From: VYFG01 sp965221795
GTDB lineage: Bacteria > Pseudomonadota > Gammaproteobacteria > Arenicellales > Poriferihabitantaceae
Assembly: GCA_965221795.1 (NCBI GenBank)
Contig: OZ244914.1
Coordinates: 2,542,001 to 2,606,000 of the forward strand
Length of the DNA: 64,000 nt
Direction: 5' to 3'
A program made the translations under genes and the position numbers. The notes beneath the pieces were generated by a model, which was given only the letters and a program-made list of their open reading frames with translations, was not told the DNA's origin and did not search any database. The stretch's first letter is position 1. Every line of letters starts with the position of its first letter. Of the stretch, positions 27,445 through 36,342 are shown piece by piece.

Positions 27445-28353
27445 TTGGAACTTAAATGGCTTGAAGATTTTCTGGTGCTGGCAACAACTCGCAGCTTTTC
27501 CAGGGCAGCCAAAGAACGGCATACCACGCAATCCACTCTCAGCCGGCGCATTCAGCAGCTTGAGGACTGGCTCGGCGTTCAGTTGATAAACCGGAGTTCA
27601 TATCCTGTAAACCTGACTCGGGCGGGCAATCACTTTTACCGTCAGGCGGTGGAGATTGTCAGAACCACATATCGAGCAAGGGTGGGGGCGCGGCGAATTG
27701 GTCTGCATGCGACAGATCCGCTGCGGATTAGTGCCCAGCATGTGCTTGCACGCCACTTTCTGCCTGGGTTAATGGCTGAAATTGAGCAGCATATTGATCT
27801 TGGACCCTGCATACTCAAATCTGACAACCTGAATAATTGCCTAAGAGACTTGATCAATGATGAAGTTGACTTTATCGTATGCTTTCATCAACAAACCATG
27901 CCGGATTTGCTTGACGTTCGAAATTACGGCTGGCTTACCCTGAATCTGGATCAATTGATTCCAGTTTCCATTCCCGATGAAAATGGCGATGCATTATTCA
28001 AGCTGCCGGGTACGGCAGAAGAACCAGTTCGCTGTATTGGTTTTTCATCTGAAAACCCCATTGGCTGGCAACGGCAGGCACGCATGACGAGGTCGGATGT
28101 TGAGTTACATATCAATCCGGTTTACGAATCAACCATGGGGGACATGATTCGGGATATGGTTCTTGAGGGACGCGGCATGGCCTGGCTGCAGGCGATGCTG
28201 GTTGACGGTGACCTGCAGAGTGGCAGGCTTGTGCTGGCCGGTGGTCCATCATGGAACCAGCAAATTGAAATACGGCTTATGCGTACACGGGATACCAGTC
28301 GCGAGGTTGTGGAACATGCCTGGCACCTGCTCGCCAACAAGTATTCATCGTAG
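27445..28353 (+). CDS. LysR-family transcriptional regulator
   Basis: 302 residues from a TTG start. The N terminus MELKWLEDFLVLATTRSFSR is the usual LysR beginning, followed by the winged helix (KERHTTQSTLSRRIQQLEDWL). The effector domain fills the rest. It is divergent from the transporter-amidohydrolase-GTPase operon, so it probably controls that operon in response to its substrate. This is inference from position. Confidence 0.9.
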   Translation: MELKWLEDFLVLATTRSFSRAAKERHTTQSTLSRRIQQLEDWLGVQLINRSSYPVNLTRAGNHFYRQAVEIVRTTYRARVGARRIGLHATDPLRISAQHVLARHFLPGLMAEIEQHIDLGPCILKSDNLNNCLRDLINDEVDFIVCFHQQTMPDLLDVRNYGWLTLNLDQLIPVSIPDENGDALFKLPGTAEEPVRCIGFSSENPIGWQRQARMTRSDVELHINPVYESTMGDMIRDMVLEGRGMAWLQAMLVDGDLQSGRLVLAGGPSWNQQIEIRLMRTRDTSREVVEHAWHLLANKYSS

Positions 28354-28808
28354 CAAGGTGCCATTCTCAAGCGTTCCGGTGGTGTCGTTCTGGGGTTGAT
28401 GTCGCCAATCTATCCGGCAACTGGAGTTCTTGGTCGCAAACAACCGGCCATGCCTTTCGGGACAAGAGAGCCTCCTGCAGAAGGGGAAATAGTCCCGTCC
28501 CGGTTGCAACTTCCTGGAATCAGTCCACCTGAAAGCAGCGGGATGCCATGAGGCACCGGAGTAGTCGTACCTGTCGGTTCTGACGTTGATCAGGTCGCGG
28601 TCGAAGACCGGCCATTGGGACCCGCATTCGATCCTGTGGGAGTTGCCATTCCGGTGATCAGGGAGCCCCGGTGCTGTGTGACCAGTCGCTGCCGAGGATG
28701 AAACGCATCGGATGGGACGGAAACAGTACCGGGCATGACAACGGCGGCAGGTGCCGAATGGGTACTTGTTGACGATTCCCAGATCAAAATGCCTGATGAC
28801 ATGTCGCT
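28354..28808. other. No intact gene
   Basis: A 455-bp stretch between the LysR gene and the second DUF4338 relic. Open frames exist on both strands but none resembles a known family. It may be further decayed mobile DNA. Confidence 0.45.
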
Positions 28809-29172
28809 GGTGCTGGGGCCGAGCCGGCAGCGGCGGTCCGGGGACGGGTTGGCACGGCACGGGCATCCGCTGGAGCTGACAGAGACGTTCGTGTACCGGC
28901 CGCGATTCCGGACGGTGCCGGTGCGGTGCCCGCCAGCATTTCCTGAGGTGACGGCAGGACGCCTTCGACGCCCTCCTTTTCGGTCCGCTGAGGGCGCACG
29001 GTTCAGCGGCCGTCCCAAGCCCTCGGCAATGTCCCCAACCGCGCTCCGAGCGGCCCCAAACACCACGCCACGGGCGGAACCCAACACGCTACCGCGCTCA
29101 GACCCTGTTCCGGATCAGGCCGCCTGGGATCGTGTCGCGCCTTCCATCAGTGTGCAATCACCCTGCGGTATT
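28809..29172 (+). pseudogene. DUF4338 protein, decayed copy 2
   Basis: The frame holds LGPSRQRRSGDGLARHGHP followed by LELTETFVYRPRFRTVPVRC, the C-terminal part of DUF4338. Here the ETFV motif is intact, unlike copy 1. The N-terminal part is missing. The following 180 bp again resemble copy 1 (for example AEPNTLPR in both). It is a truncated relic of the same element. Confidence 0.55.
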
Positions 29173-29230
29173 GGGTAGGAGTAGTTGCTCTCTCCTATCT
29201 TTTTCTTGTCAGGGGTTGACCTGTTTTTGG

Positions 29231-29360
29231 TCAGAAGCCTTGCAAAGCTTTGGCCAATCGGTCCACAGTCGTGTTATTGGCAGAAGATTTGCCACCCTTG
29301 ATCTGTGCAATTGTATAATGACCCCCAAGGCTTCCCTCGCGACCTTTTTCGAGGGCGGAT
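29231..29360 (-). pseudogene. XRE-type helix-turn-helix fragment
   Basis: A minus-strand fragment of about 40 residues reads GGHYTIAQIKGGKSSANNTT then VDRLAKALQ. This fits the recognition helix and helix 4 of XRE regulators (usually YTIAQIEGGKSSPS then LDKLAKAL). It stops directly after. Too short to function; probably the remnant of an antitoxin or phage-type regulator. Confidence 0.35.
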
Positions 29361-29546
29361 GGAAACAGACAATTCTGGGTCGGCCACCGTATCGTCCCTC
29401 CCTTTCTTGGTATCCGGTCCGATGCCTGCAAAATGGGGACTACAGTAATCACAGTATGGACATTCAGTATTTTACATGGGGTTGGAAAGGCGGTTTTGAT
29501 CTGCCGAAGGTCTATTTGTGCAAATCCCGGCGCGGGATATCCGTGG

Positions 29547-30506
29547 ATGTCGGATCTGTCTGACTTGCGTGAATTGCGCAATGCCTTCGGCACTTTCATG
29601 ACCGGTGTCACGGTAGTGACCACGAAAGAGGAGAATGGCACACCCCGTGGATTCACCGCCAACTCCTTCTGCTCGGTTTCCCTGAATCCCGCAATGCTTT
29701 CCATCTGTATCAGCAAATCTGCGGACAGCTTTGAGGTGTTCCGGACGGCAGAGGGATTTGCGATCAATGTATTGAGTGAAAGCCAGGTGGGCATTTCGAG
29801 CTTGTTCGCGTCCAAGCGACCAGACAAATTCACGATCACTCCTTGGCAGGAAGGCCCGTTGGGTCATCCGTTGCTGGATGGCAACTGTGCATGGTTTGAC
29901 TGTACGGTACAACAGCGTATGGATGTAGGGGATCATATGTTGATGATTGGCGAGGTCAGGGCATATGACTACAATGAACAGAACGGACTCGGCTATATGC
30001 GTGGTGGGTACGTGACCCTGGGGTTGGAACAGGATGCGGTGACCGCAGCAGGACATGGCTCCCCAATTGTCGTAGGGGCCTTGGTGTCTTGCAAAGGGCG
30101 TCTTTTGCTGCGTCCCTCTCCAAAAAGTGGAGGCTTGCAGCCCGTGGCGATTGGCCTCCAACAGCAGCATGGGAGTATTGCAAAACTGCGGAAAGTTTTG
30201 GATGAGTTGGATATCGGAGCGACGATCGCTTCGTTGTATGCGGTGTTTGAAGATGAGGCGGATCAACGTCAATTCATCTATTATCGCGTCAATGCGGATC
30301 GGGTAGGTGCTTGCGCTAAGGATTTCTATCTCCCACATCAAATCCCATGGGATCGGGTGGAAAACAATGATGCCATCCGTATCATGTTGCAGCGATACAT
30401 TGCCGAATCAAAAGATATGCGTTATGGCATTTACTTCGGTAACCAGAGTGCCGGCACGGTGGTGCCCATGACAGAAACCGACCCCGCCGGAACCCGACCC
30501 TCATGA
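29547..30506 (+). CDS. Flavin reductase fused to a Nudix-like domain
   Basis: 319 residues from the ATG at 29547. Residues 1-165 are a flavin reductase domain of the short HpaC/NtaB type (FGTFMTGVTVVTT, PRGFTANSFCSVSLNP, and GDHMLMIGEV). Residues 170-310 look like a Nudix fold (IVVGALVSCKGRLLLRPS), but the expected GX5EX7REUXEEXGU box is not there. The first domain would supply reduced FMN or FAD to a monooxygenase. The second may bind a nucleotide without cleaving it. It overlaps the aldehyde dehydrogenase start by 4 bp (ATGA). Confidence 0.8.
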   Translation: MSDLSDLRELRNAFGTFMTGVTVVTTKEENGTPRGFTANSFCSVSLNPAMLSICISKSADSFEVFRTAEGFAINVLSESQVGISSLFASKRPDKFTITPWQEGPLGHPLLDGNCAWFDCTVQQRMDVGDHMLMIGEVRAYDYNEQNGLGYMRGGYVTLGLEQDAVTAAGHGSPIVVGALVSCKGRLLLRPSPKSGGLQPVAIGLQQQHGSIAKLRKVLDELDIGATIASLYAVFEDEADQRQFIYYRVNADRVGACAKDFYLPHQIPWDRVENNDAIRIMLQRYIAESKDMRYGIYFGNQSAGTVVPMTETDPAGTRPS

Positions 30507-31978
30507 AGAGATATCAGCAATACATTGATGGTGAATGGTGTAATGCATCCAATGGTGAAACCCTCATCAGCATCAATCCATCCAATGAGGAACCTTGGGC
30601 CGAGTTCCCTGCGGCCAGCGAAGAAGATGTGAACCGTGCGGTCAAAGCGGCACAGGATACCCTGTATGCAGGTTCCTGGGCTCAGATGAGCGCAACGGCC
30701 CGGGGCAAAATGATTGCCAGGCTCGCTTCCCTGTTACGTGAACAAGCCTCCCACCTGGGCGAAATTGAAACCATCGACAGTGGCAAGTTGGCCCGGGAAA
30801 CCCGCACCCAGACCGCGTATGTGGGCGATTATTATGACTATTTTGCAGGCCTGGCCGACAAAATTGAAGGCAAGACCTTGCCGATCGACAAACCAGACCT
30901 GCATGTCTTTACCACCCGTGTTCCGATTGGGGTGGTCGCTGCAGTCGTTCCATGGAACGCGCAAATGTTCCTCACTGCCACCAAGCTGGGACCGGCGTTG
31001 GCGGCTGGCAATACCGTGGTGATCAAAGCTTCTGAAGAAGCCCCGGCTGCGATGTTTGAATTTGCCCAGGTGGTGGATCAGGCAGGGTTTCCTCCCGGTG
31101 TTGTCAACGTGATCAGCGGCCGGGGAGAACCCTGTGGCCGGGCACTGACTTCCCATCCCGATATTGCCCGGGTTGCATTTACGGGTGGACCGGAAACTGC
31201 GGGGCATGTGATTGCCAATACTGCCAACAACTTTGCCGTGGTCTCCCTGGAATTGGGTGGTAAGTCACCTATTCTGGTTTTTGATGATGCTGATCTGGAG
31301 GGAGCTGTGAACGGGATCATTGCCGGGAATTTTGGCGCGTCTGGACAGAGTTGTGTTGCCGGTTCCCGAGTATTCATACAGAACGGCATTTACGAGGAAA
31401 TCGTGGCAGAGTTGGAAGCCCGTGCTCGTCAGATTGTGATTGGAGACCCACTGGAGAATAGTACGCAAATGGGTCCGTTGGCCACGAAGGCGCAAATTGA
31501 GCGCATTATGGCGGCCATGTCGGAAGTCGATTCCCAACATGCTTCGATTCGTTACGGGGGGAAACGGCCACCCGGTTTCCCCAGAGGATATTATTTCATG
31601 CCGACGATGGTTGAATGTGCCCATCAGGATGTGAGTATCATGCGCAATGAAATGTTCGGACCAGTGATGAGTATCCTCCGGTTCGAGCACGAAGAGGAAG
31701 CAGTGGCGATGGCCAACAATACCCGGTTCGGTCTGGGGGCGGGGGTTTTTACCGAAAACCTGTCCCGAGCCCATCGGGTCAGTGCCCGGATCCGTTCTGG
31801 CATAGTCTGGGTGAATACCTACCGGGCGATTTCCCCCATCGCTCCTTTTGGTGGTTTCGGGATGAGCGGGTATGGCCGCGAAGCCGGTCTGGACTCGATC
31901 GAGGACTATACGCGCAGCAAGACCACTTGGATCAGTACGGCACGTGGACCTATGGCTAACCCGTTTGTGATGCGCTGA
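30503..31978 (+). CDS. Aldehyde dehydrogenase
   Basis: 491 residues, the usual family length. VVPWNAQMFL and KASEEAPAA line the cofactor site, the general base Glu is in LELGGKSPIL, and the catalytic Cys is in GASGQSCVAGSR (near residue 282). NPFVMR ends the protein. It oxidises an aldehyde to the acid with NAD(P). It is translationally coupled to the flavin reductase gene, so the pair probably acts in one degradative route: monooxygenation, then aldehyde oxidation. The monooxygenase itself is not adjacent. Confidence 0.9.
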   Translation: MKRYQQYIDGEWCNASNGETLISINPSNEEPWAEFPAASEEDVNRAVKAAQDTLYAGSWAQMSATARGKMIARLASLLREQASHLGEIETIDSGKLARETRTQTAYVGDYYDYFAGLADKIEGKTLPIDKPDLHVFTTRVPIGVVAAVVPWNAQMFLTATKLGPALAAGNTVVIKASEEAPAAMFEFAQVVDQAGFPPGVVNVISGRGEPCGRALTSHPDIARVAFTGGPETAGHVIANTANNFAVVSLELGGKSPILVFDDADLEGAVNGIIAGNFGASGQSCVAGSRVFIQNGIYEEIVAELEARARQIVIGDPLENSTQMGPLATKAQIERIMAAMSEVDSQHASIRYGGKRPPGFPRGYYFMPTMVECAHQDVSIMRNEMFGPVMSILRFEHEEEAVAMANNTRFGLGAGVFTENLSRAHRVSARIRSGIVWVNTYRAISPIAPFGGFGMSGYGREAGLDSIEDYTRSKTTWISTARGPMANPFVMR

Positions 31979-32226
31979 ACTCCTGATTCATGTGCTGGCC
32001 GCAATAATCTCCCCGTCATTATCAGGTCGGCTTGAATCCGGCCTGGTGGATTCACTGGAGAAACTTCCCGACCCGGAAGTGCTGACGGAAGTTCTGCCGG
32101 ATTTCCTTCCATCGGTGATGGTCCGCTTTGCAGCCGGGAGTCGAAATGATATACCCGTGGATTCTTCTGTGGATGTTGTGACTGGTTGGATTGCTCCTCG
32201 GCATAAGACTGCCCTGGACCATATGG

Positions 32227-33519
32227 TCAACGCTCGGGAATCAGTCCTCTGGGCGCAAATCGCATCATCAGTAGCAGGATCGCTCCCATCAGGATGTGAC
32301 GGGTATAGGCAGCACCTGCCATCAGGTGCTCCTTGGCTGTATGTCCGTCCGGCAGGAAGACCGTGACCATTTGCATGAACGCGTTCCCCAATGGCTCGGC
32401 CTGAATCCAGAGAAACCAGATGACGAAACCGCCCAGTACGGCTCCCCAGTTATTCCCCGCCCCCCCGATGATCACCATCACCCAGATCAGAAATGTAAAG
32501 CGCAGGGGAGTGTACCCGGTAGGGGTCAGTTGACCGTCCAGAGTGGTGAGCATGGCACCGGCAATGCCACAGACCGCACAGCCCAGTACAAAGACTTGCA
32601 GATGTCGTGCCTTGACATCCTTTCCCATAGCATTTGCGGCCTCTCGGTTGTCCCGTATGGCGCGCATCATGCGCCCCCAGGGAGACTTGAGGGCACGCTC
32701 CGACAACCACAGGATGATTGCGAGGACCAGCATAAAGAATCCGGCATAGCAAAGCTTGACTATGATACTGGCCGTTGTGTGGGCACTGACCCCCAGCCAA
32801 TCGATGAATGAGCGGAAAGATTCGGAGGCGATCAGGTCGACTTCGTAGGGCACCGGGCGGGGGAGACCAGTGACATTTTTCACACCACGGGTCAGCCATT
32901 CTTCGTATTTCAGGATGGCAAGAATAATTTCGGAAATTCCCAGGGTGGCGATCGCCAGATAGTCTGCCCGAAGTCCCAGGGTGATGCGACCAATCCACCA
33001 ACCTGCCCCTGCTGCAATGAGCCCACCCACTACCCAGGACAGGGTGATCGGTAATCCGAGGCCGCCGAGATAGCCCGAAAATGCCGGATTGACTGCCTCA
33101 ATACGATCTACGGCAGGCAAATAAAACTGTCGGATCAAGAAGATGCCCAGAAGGATGATGAGCAATGTGCCCCCGAACCGAAGCACTCCCCATGTTCGTC
33201 GTCGCAGCAAAATCACCATGACAATCGTGGCCAGTAGCCCCAGGAAGGAGAGACCGAGCCCTACACTGCCTTCGGCCCAGGCTTCCCGTACCGGTGGCAT
33301 CGAGACCAACACGGCGGACAGTCCGCCCAGGGCTGTGAACCCCATCACGCCGACATTGAAAAGCCCGGCATAGCCCCACTGCATGTTGATCCCCAGAGAC
33401 ATGATGGCCGAGATCAGGCACATGTTGAGAATGCCCAGCGCGACATTCCAACTCTGGCCGAAACCGACCGCCAGAAGCAGCAGGAAGAAGATCACAAAAT
33501 ACCCGGTGCCTCGGTTCAT
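32227..33519 (-). CDS. livM: Branched-chain-type amino-acid ABC permease LivM
   Basis: 430 residues with about ten membrane segments. Family hallmarks: MSLGINMQWGYAGLFNVGVM, RADYLAIATLGISEII, and the loop SPWGRMMRAIRDNREAANAM. An extra segment near residues 85-125 (a hydrophobic insert with LLRRRTWGVLRF) lengthens it beyond the usual 320-420. Last gene of livGFHM. Overlaps livH by 4 bp. The substrate may be branched-chain amino acids or another amide or urea-like compound. Confidence 0.9.
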   Translation of the reverse strand: MNRGTGYFVIFFLLLLAVGFGQSWNVALGILNMCLISAIMSLGINMQWGYAGLFNVGVMGFTALGGLSAVLVSMPPVREAWAEGSVGLGLSFLGLLATIVMVILLRRRTWGVLRFGGTLLIILLGIFLIRQFYLPAVDRIEAVNPAFSGYLGGLGLPITLSWVVGGLIAAGAGWWIGRITLGLRADYLAIATLGISEIILAILKYEEWLTRGVKNVTGLPRPVPYEVDLIASESFRSFIDWLGVSAHTTASIIVKLCYAGFFMLVLAIILWLSERALKSPWGRMMRAIRDNREAANAMGKDVKARHLQVFVLGCAVCGIAGAMLTTLDGQLTPTGYTPLRFTFLIWVMVIIGGAGNNWGAVLGGFVIWFLWIQAEPLGNAFMQMVTVFLPDGHTAKEHLMAGAAYTRHILMGAILLLMMRFAPRGLIPER

Positions 33520-34526
33520 ATTACTTTTCCGCGAACGATTCCGGTGGGCCTGACCAGCAATACGATCACCAGAATGACGAATGAAACCGCGAATTTGTAG
33601 TCGGTTGACAGAAACTGCACCAAGCCTTCGGGTGCCCAGCCTTCCGGACCCAGGTAGGTCAGAAACTTCCGGTAAGCATACGTCAGGGTGACTTCGGAAT
33701 AGGCAACGAGAAACCCTCCCAGAATGGCTCCCACCGGTTGGCCCACGCCGCCCAGAATGGTGGCCGCAAAGATGGGCAACAGGATTTGTTGGTAGACGAA
33801 CGGTTTATAGGTTTTGTCGAGGCCATATAACATGCCAGCGATCGTTGCCAGGATCGCGGTGATGATCCAGGCTATACGGACCACCCGGTCCGGGTCGATC
33901 CCGGACAGGAGGGCCAGGTCCTCATTATCAGAATAGGCCCGCATGGCCTTTCCGAATCGGGTTTTTTGCAGAAACCAGAACAGCAGCCCCATTACCAGCA
34001 GGGCGACGAGAATGGTGATGACCTGGGTTTGTCGGATAGCCAACCCTTCCCGGAGTCCAGTGATTTCCCGGAACTCCGTGGCGGTTATGATAAAGCGGGT
34101 TCCGTCGGCAAAAGATTGATCATCCGGCCCGATGATGATACGGATCAGTCCTGCCATCACGAACATGACCCCAACCGATGCGATGGCATTCACAATGGGG
34201 TTTGCTTTTTTCTGCCGGTAGAACCGAAAGACGTACCGGTCGGTCAGAAGAGTCAAGGTGACGGCGGCCGTAATACCGACCGGAAGTGCCAGTAATGCAG
34301 TCGGCAATGGTCCAAGGCCTACTCCCAGATCTTGCAGCGTCCAGGTAGTGAGGATCACAGCCATGGTACCGAAGGACATCAGTTCCCCATGGGCAAAATT
34401 GGCAAAGCGAAGAATGCCGTAGATGAGAGTGACTCCCAAGGCCCCCAGGGCTAATTGCGCACCATAGGTAGTGGCAGGTAGCAAAACGAAATTGGTCAGC
34501 AGGACCAGGGCTTCCAGAACCTCCAC
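33516..34526 (-). CDS. livH: Branched-chain-type amino-acid ABC permease LivH
   Basis: 336 residues. GALGVTLIYGILRFANFAHG is the signature start of LivH proteins, followed by FRFYRQKKANPIVNAIASVG and the loop TRFGKAMRAYSDNEDLALL. Start GTG at 34526 immediately follows the livF stop (TGAGTG), so they are coupled. Confidence 0.9.
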   Translation of the reverse strand: MEVLEALVLLTNFVLLPATTYGAQLALGALGVTLIYGILRFANFAHGELMSFGTMAVILTTWTLQDLGVGLGPLPTALLALPVGITAAVTLTLLTDRYVFRFYRQKKANPIVNAIASVGVMFVMAGLIRIIIGPDDQSFADGTRFIITATEFREITGLREGLAIRQTQVITILVALLVMGLLFWFLQKTRFGKAMRAYSDNEDLALLSGIDPDRVVRIAWIITAILATIAGMLYGLDKTYKPFVYQQILLPIFAATILGGVGQPVGAILGGFLVAYSEVTLTYAYRKFLTYLGPEGWAPEGLVQFLSTDYKFAVSFVILVIVLLVRPTGIVRGKVI

Positions 34527-35234
34527 TCACGCCCCCAGGAACGAGTAGCGAACGTCCGGGTTGGCCAACAGGTTGCGGCCGGTGTCCGTGAACCGGTTTT
34601 CTCCGTTCACCAGCACAAAACCCGAGTCGGCAATTGCCAGGGCCTGGCGGGCATTCTGTTCCACCATCAGGATCGCCATCCCAGTTGCCGCGATGTCCAG
34701 GATGCGATCAAACAGTTCGTCCATTACGATTGGTGACACTCCAGCCGTCGGCTCGTCCAGCATCAGTAGGGTTGGTCGCGTCATCAGGGCGCGGCCAATG
34801 GCGACCTGTTGTCGTTGGCCACCGGACAATTCCCCGGCTGGCTGGCGACATTTTTCCTTGAGCACGGGGAATAGGTCATAGACCTGTTCCATGGTGTCCT
34901 GGAAGCAGTCATGCCGACGGTATGCGCCAATTTCGAGGTTCTCCTCGACCGTCATGGAAGCAAAAATGTTCCGCACTTGGGGAACCAGACCCATTCCCAG
35001 GTAGACCCGGCTCTGAGGGGGCAGATGGGTGATTTCCTGCCCATCCAGCCAGATTGATCCGGTACGCAAGTGCAGCATGCCGAATACGGCTTTCATGGCC
35101 GTAGATTTCCCGGCACCATTGGGCCCGACGATCACGGCAATTTCTCCCCGGTTCACGGTGATGGTACAGTTGTGGATGATGTCGGCACCCCTCCCGTACC
35201 CTCCAGTCATGCCTTTGGCTTCCAGGAACCCCAT
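34527..35234 (-). CDS. livF: Branched-chain-type amino-acid ABC ATPase LivF
   Basis: 235 residues. Walker A GPNGAGKSTAMKAV, signature LSGGQRQQVAIGRALM, Walker B LLMLDEPTAGVSP. LivF-type because it lacks the LivG extension and ends soon after the H-loop region. ATG at 35234 overlaps the livG stop (TAATG). Confidence 0.92.
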   Translation of the reverse strand: MGFLEAKGMTGGYGRGADIIHNCTITVNRGEIAVIVGPNGAGKSTAMKAVFGMLHLRTGSIWLDGQEITHLPPQSRVYLGMGLVPQVRNIFASMTVEENLEIGAYRRHDCFQDTMEQVYDLFPVLKEKCRQPAGELSGGQRQQVAIGRALMTRPTLLMLDEPTAGVSPIVMDELFDRILDIAATGMAILMVEQNARQALAIADSGFVLVNGENRFTDTGRNLLANPDVRYSFLGA

Positions 35235-36013
35235 TACCCGGTTGACTCCCGGCGCTTGCGCCCCGTGCCCAGGTACGCTTCCACCACTTCTTCGTTGGCC
35301 CTGATTTCGGCCATCTTACCTTGTGCCAGCAGCTTTCCTTCGGCCATGCAGATCACCGGCTCACACATCCGACTGATGAAGTCCATGTCGTGCTCAATCA
35401 TACAGAAAGTATAGCCTCTTTCGCGGTTGAGTCGCCGGATAGAGCGGCCAATCGCCCGCAACAGGGTTCGATTGACGCCGGCACCCACTTCGTCGAGCAA
35501 TACGATCTTTGCCTCCACCATCATGGTGCGGCCCAGTTCCAGAAGTTTTTTCTGTCCTCCTGACAGATTGCCAGCGGGCTCATTTTCCAGATGATCGATT
35601 TCGAGAAATTCCATCACTTCCCGGGCCTTCTGGCGAATTTGGTGCTCGAATGCTCGGACTTTGCGGTTGGCAAACCAGACTTGCAAGAGACGCTCTCCCG
35701 GTTGTGCACCCGGAACCACCGTGAGGTTTTCCAGAACCGTCAACGTCGGAAATTCATGTGCAATCTGGAACGTACGCAATAATCCCCGGGAGAACAGCTG
35801 GTGGGGTTCCAGACCGGTAATATTCTCACCCTCCAGCAGTACCTGGCCATGTGTTGGCTTCAGCACCCCAGCAATGACATTGAACAGTGTGGTTTTGCCG
35901 GCTCCATTCGGCCCGATTAGGCCTGTGATCGATCCTTTTTCAATGGCAAGCGAGATGCCGTTCACAGCCCGAATCCCGCCAAAATGCATATGAATCCCGG
36001 AGACCGTGATCAT
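35234..36013 (-). CDS. livG: Branched-chain-type amino-acid ABC ATPase LivG
   Basis: 259 residues from the ATG at 36013 (MITVSGIHMHFGGI), with a possible longer start at 36046. Walker A GPNGAGKTTLFNVIAG, signature NLSGGQKKLLELGRTMM, Walker B IVLLDEVGAGVN, and the LivG ending MAEIRANEEVVEAYLG. First gene of the livGFHM unit. Confidence 0.92.
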   Translation of the reverse strand: MITVSGIHMHFGGIRAVNGISLAIEKGSITGLIGPNGAGKTTLFNVIAGVLKPTHGQVLLEGENITGLEPHQLFSRGLLRTFQIAHEFPTLTVLENLTVVPGAQPGERLLQVWFANRKVRAFEHQIRQKAREVMEFLEIDHLENEPAGNLSGGQKKLLELGRTMMVEAKIVLLDEVGAGVNRTLLRAIGRSIRRLNRERGYTFCMIEHDMDFISRMCEPVICMAEGKLLAQGKMAEIRANEEVVEAYLGTGRKRRESTG

Positions 36014-36342
36014 ATCCGGGGCGAGGGATATTGCGTTCCACTGCACGAATCCGCACGCCGTCCAGTGCTGTCGAAATCAAGCGTTCGGAGATACGGAGTG
36101 TGCCCGGTTACGGGCTGAAGCAACGCTGGCCACTGAGGGGAATGCGCCCCGATTGCTATTGTGCTTTGGGCCGGCATCTGGAAGAGGACGATGGTTGAGT
36201 TCGAGGCGCTGTCGACGGGCCAGGTGATCCGGAAGATACCGCCGGCATTCATAAGGTGACGCAAGCCGAGACCACGACGAGCAGGAGACGGGCAATCTGT
36301 ACTCGAGTACCCGTTTACGGTGGCCACAGTCGCTCGTAGCGG
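36014..36342. other. Spacer between livG and the S8 protease gene
   Basis: 329 bp with no coding potential that I can support. It probably carries the livGFHM promoter, because the protease gene breaks the usual livK-to-livG continuity. Confidence 0.5.

Noticed and set aside
28345..28866. 173-codon minus-strand open frame
   Set aside because: It overlaps the end of the LysR gene and the DUF4338 relic in another phase and shows no family similarity.
31992..32366. 124-codon plus-strand open frame between the aldehyde dehydrogenase and livM
   Set aside because: It has a GTG start without a ribosome site and its second half lies antisense inside livM.
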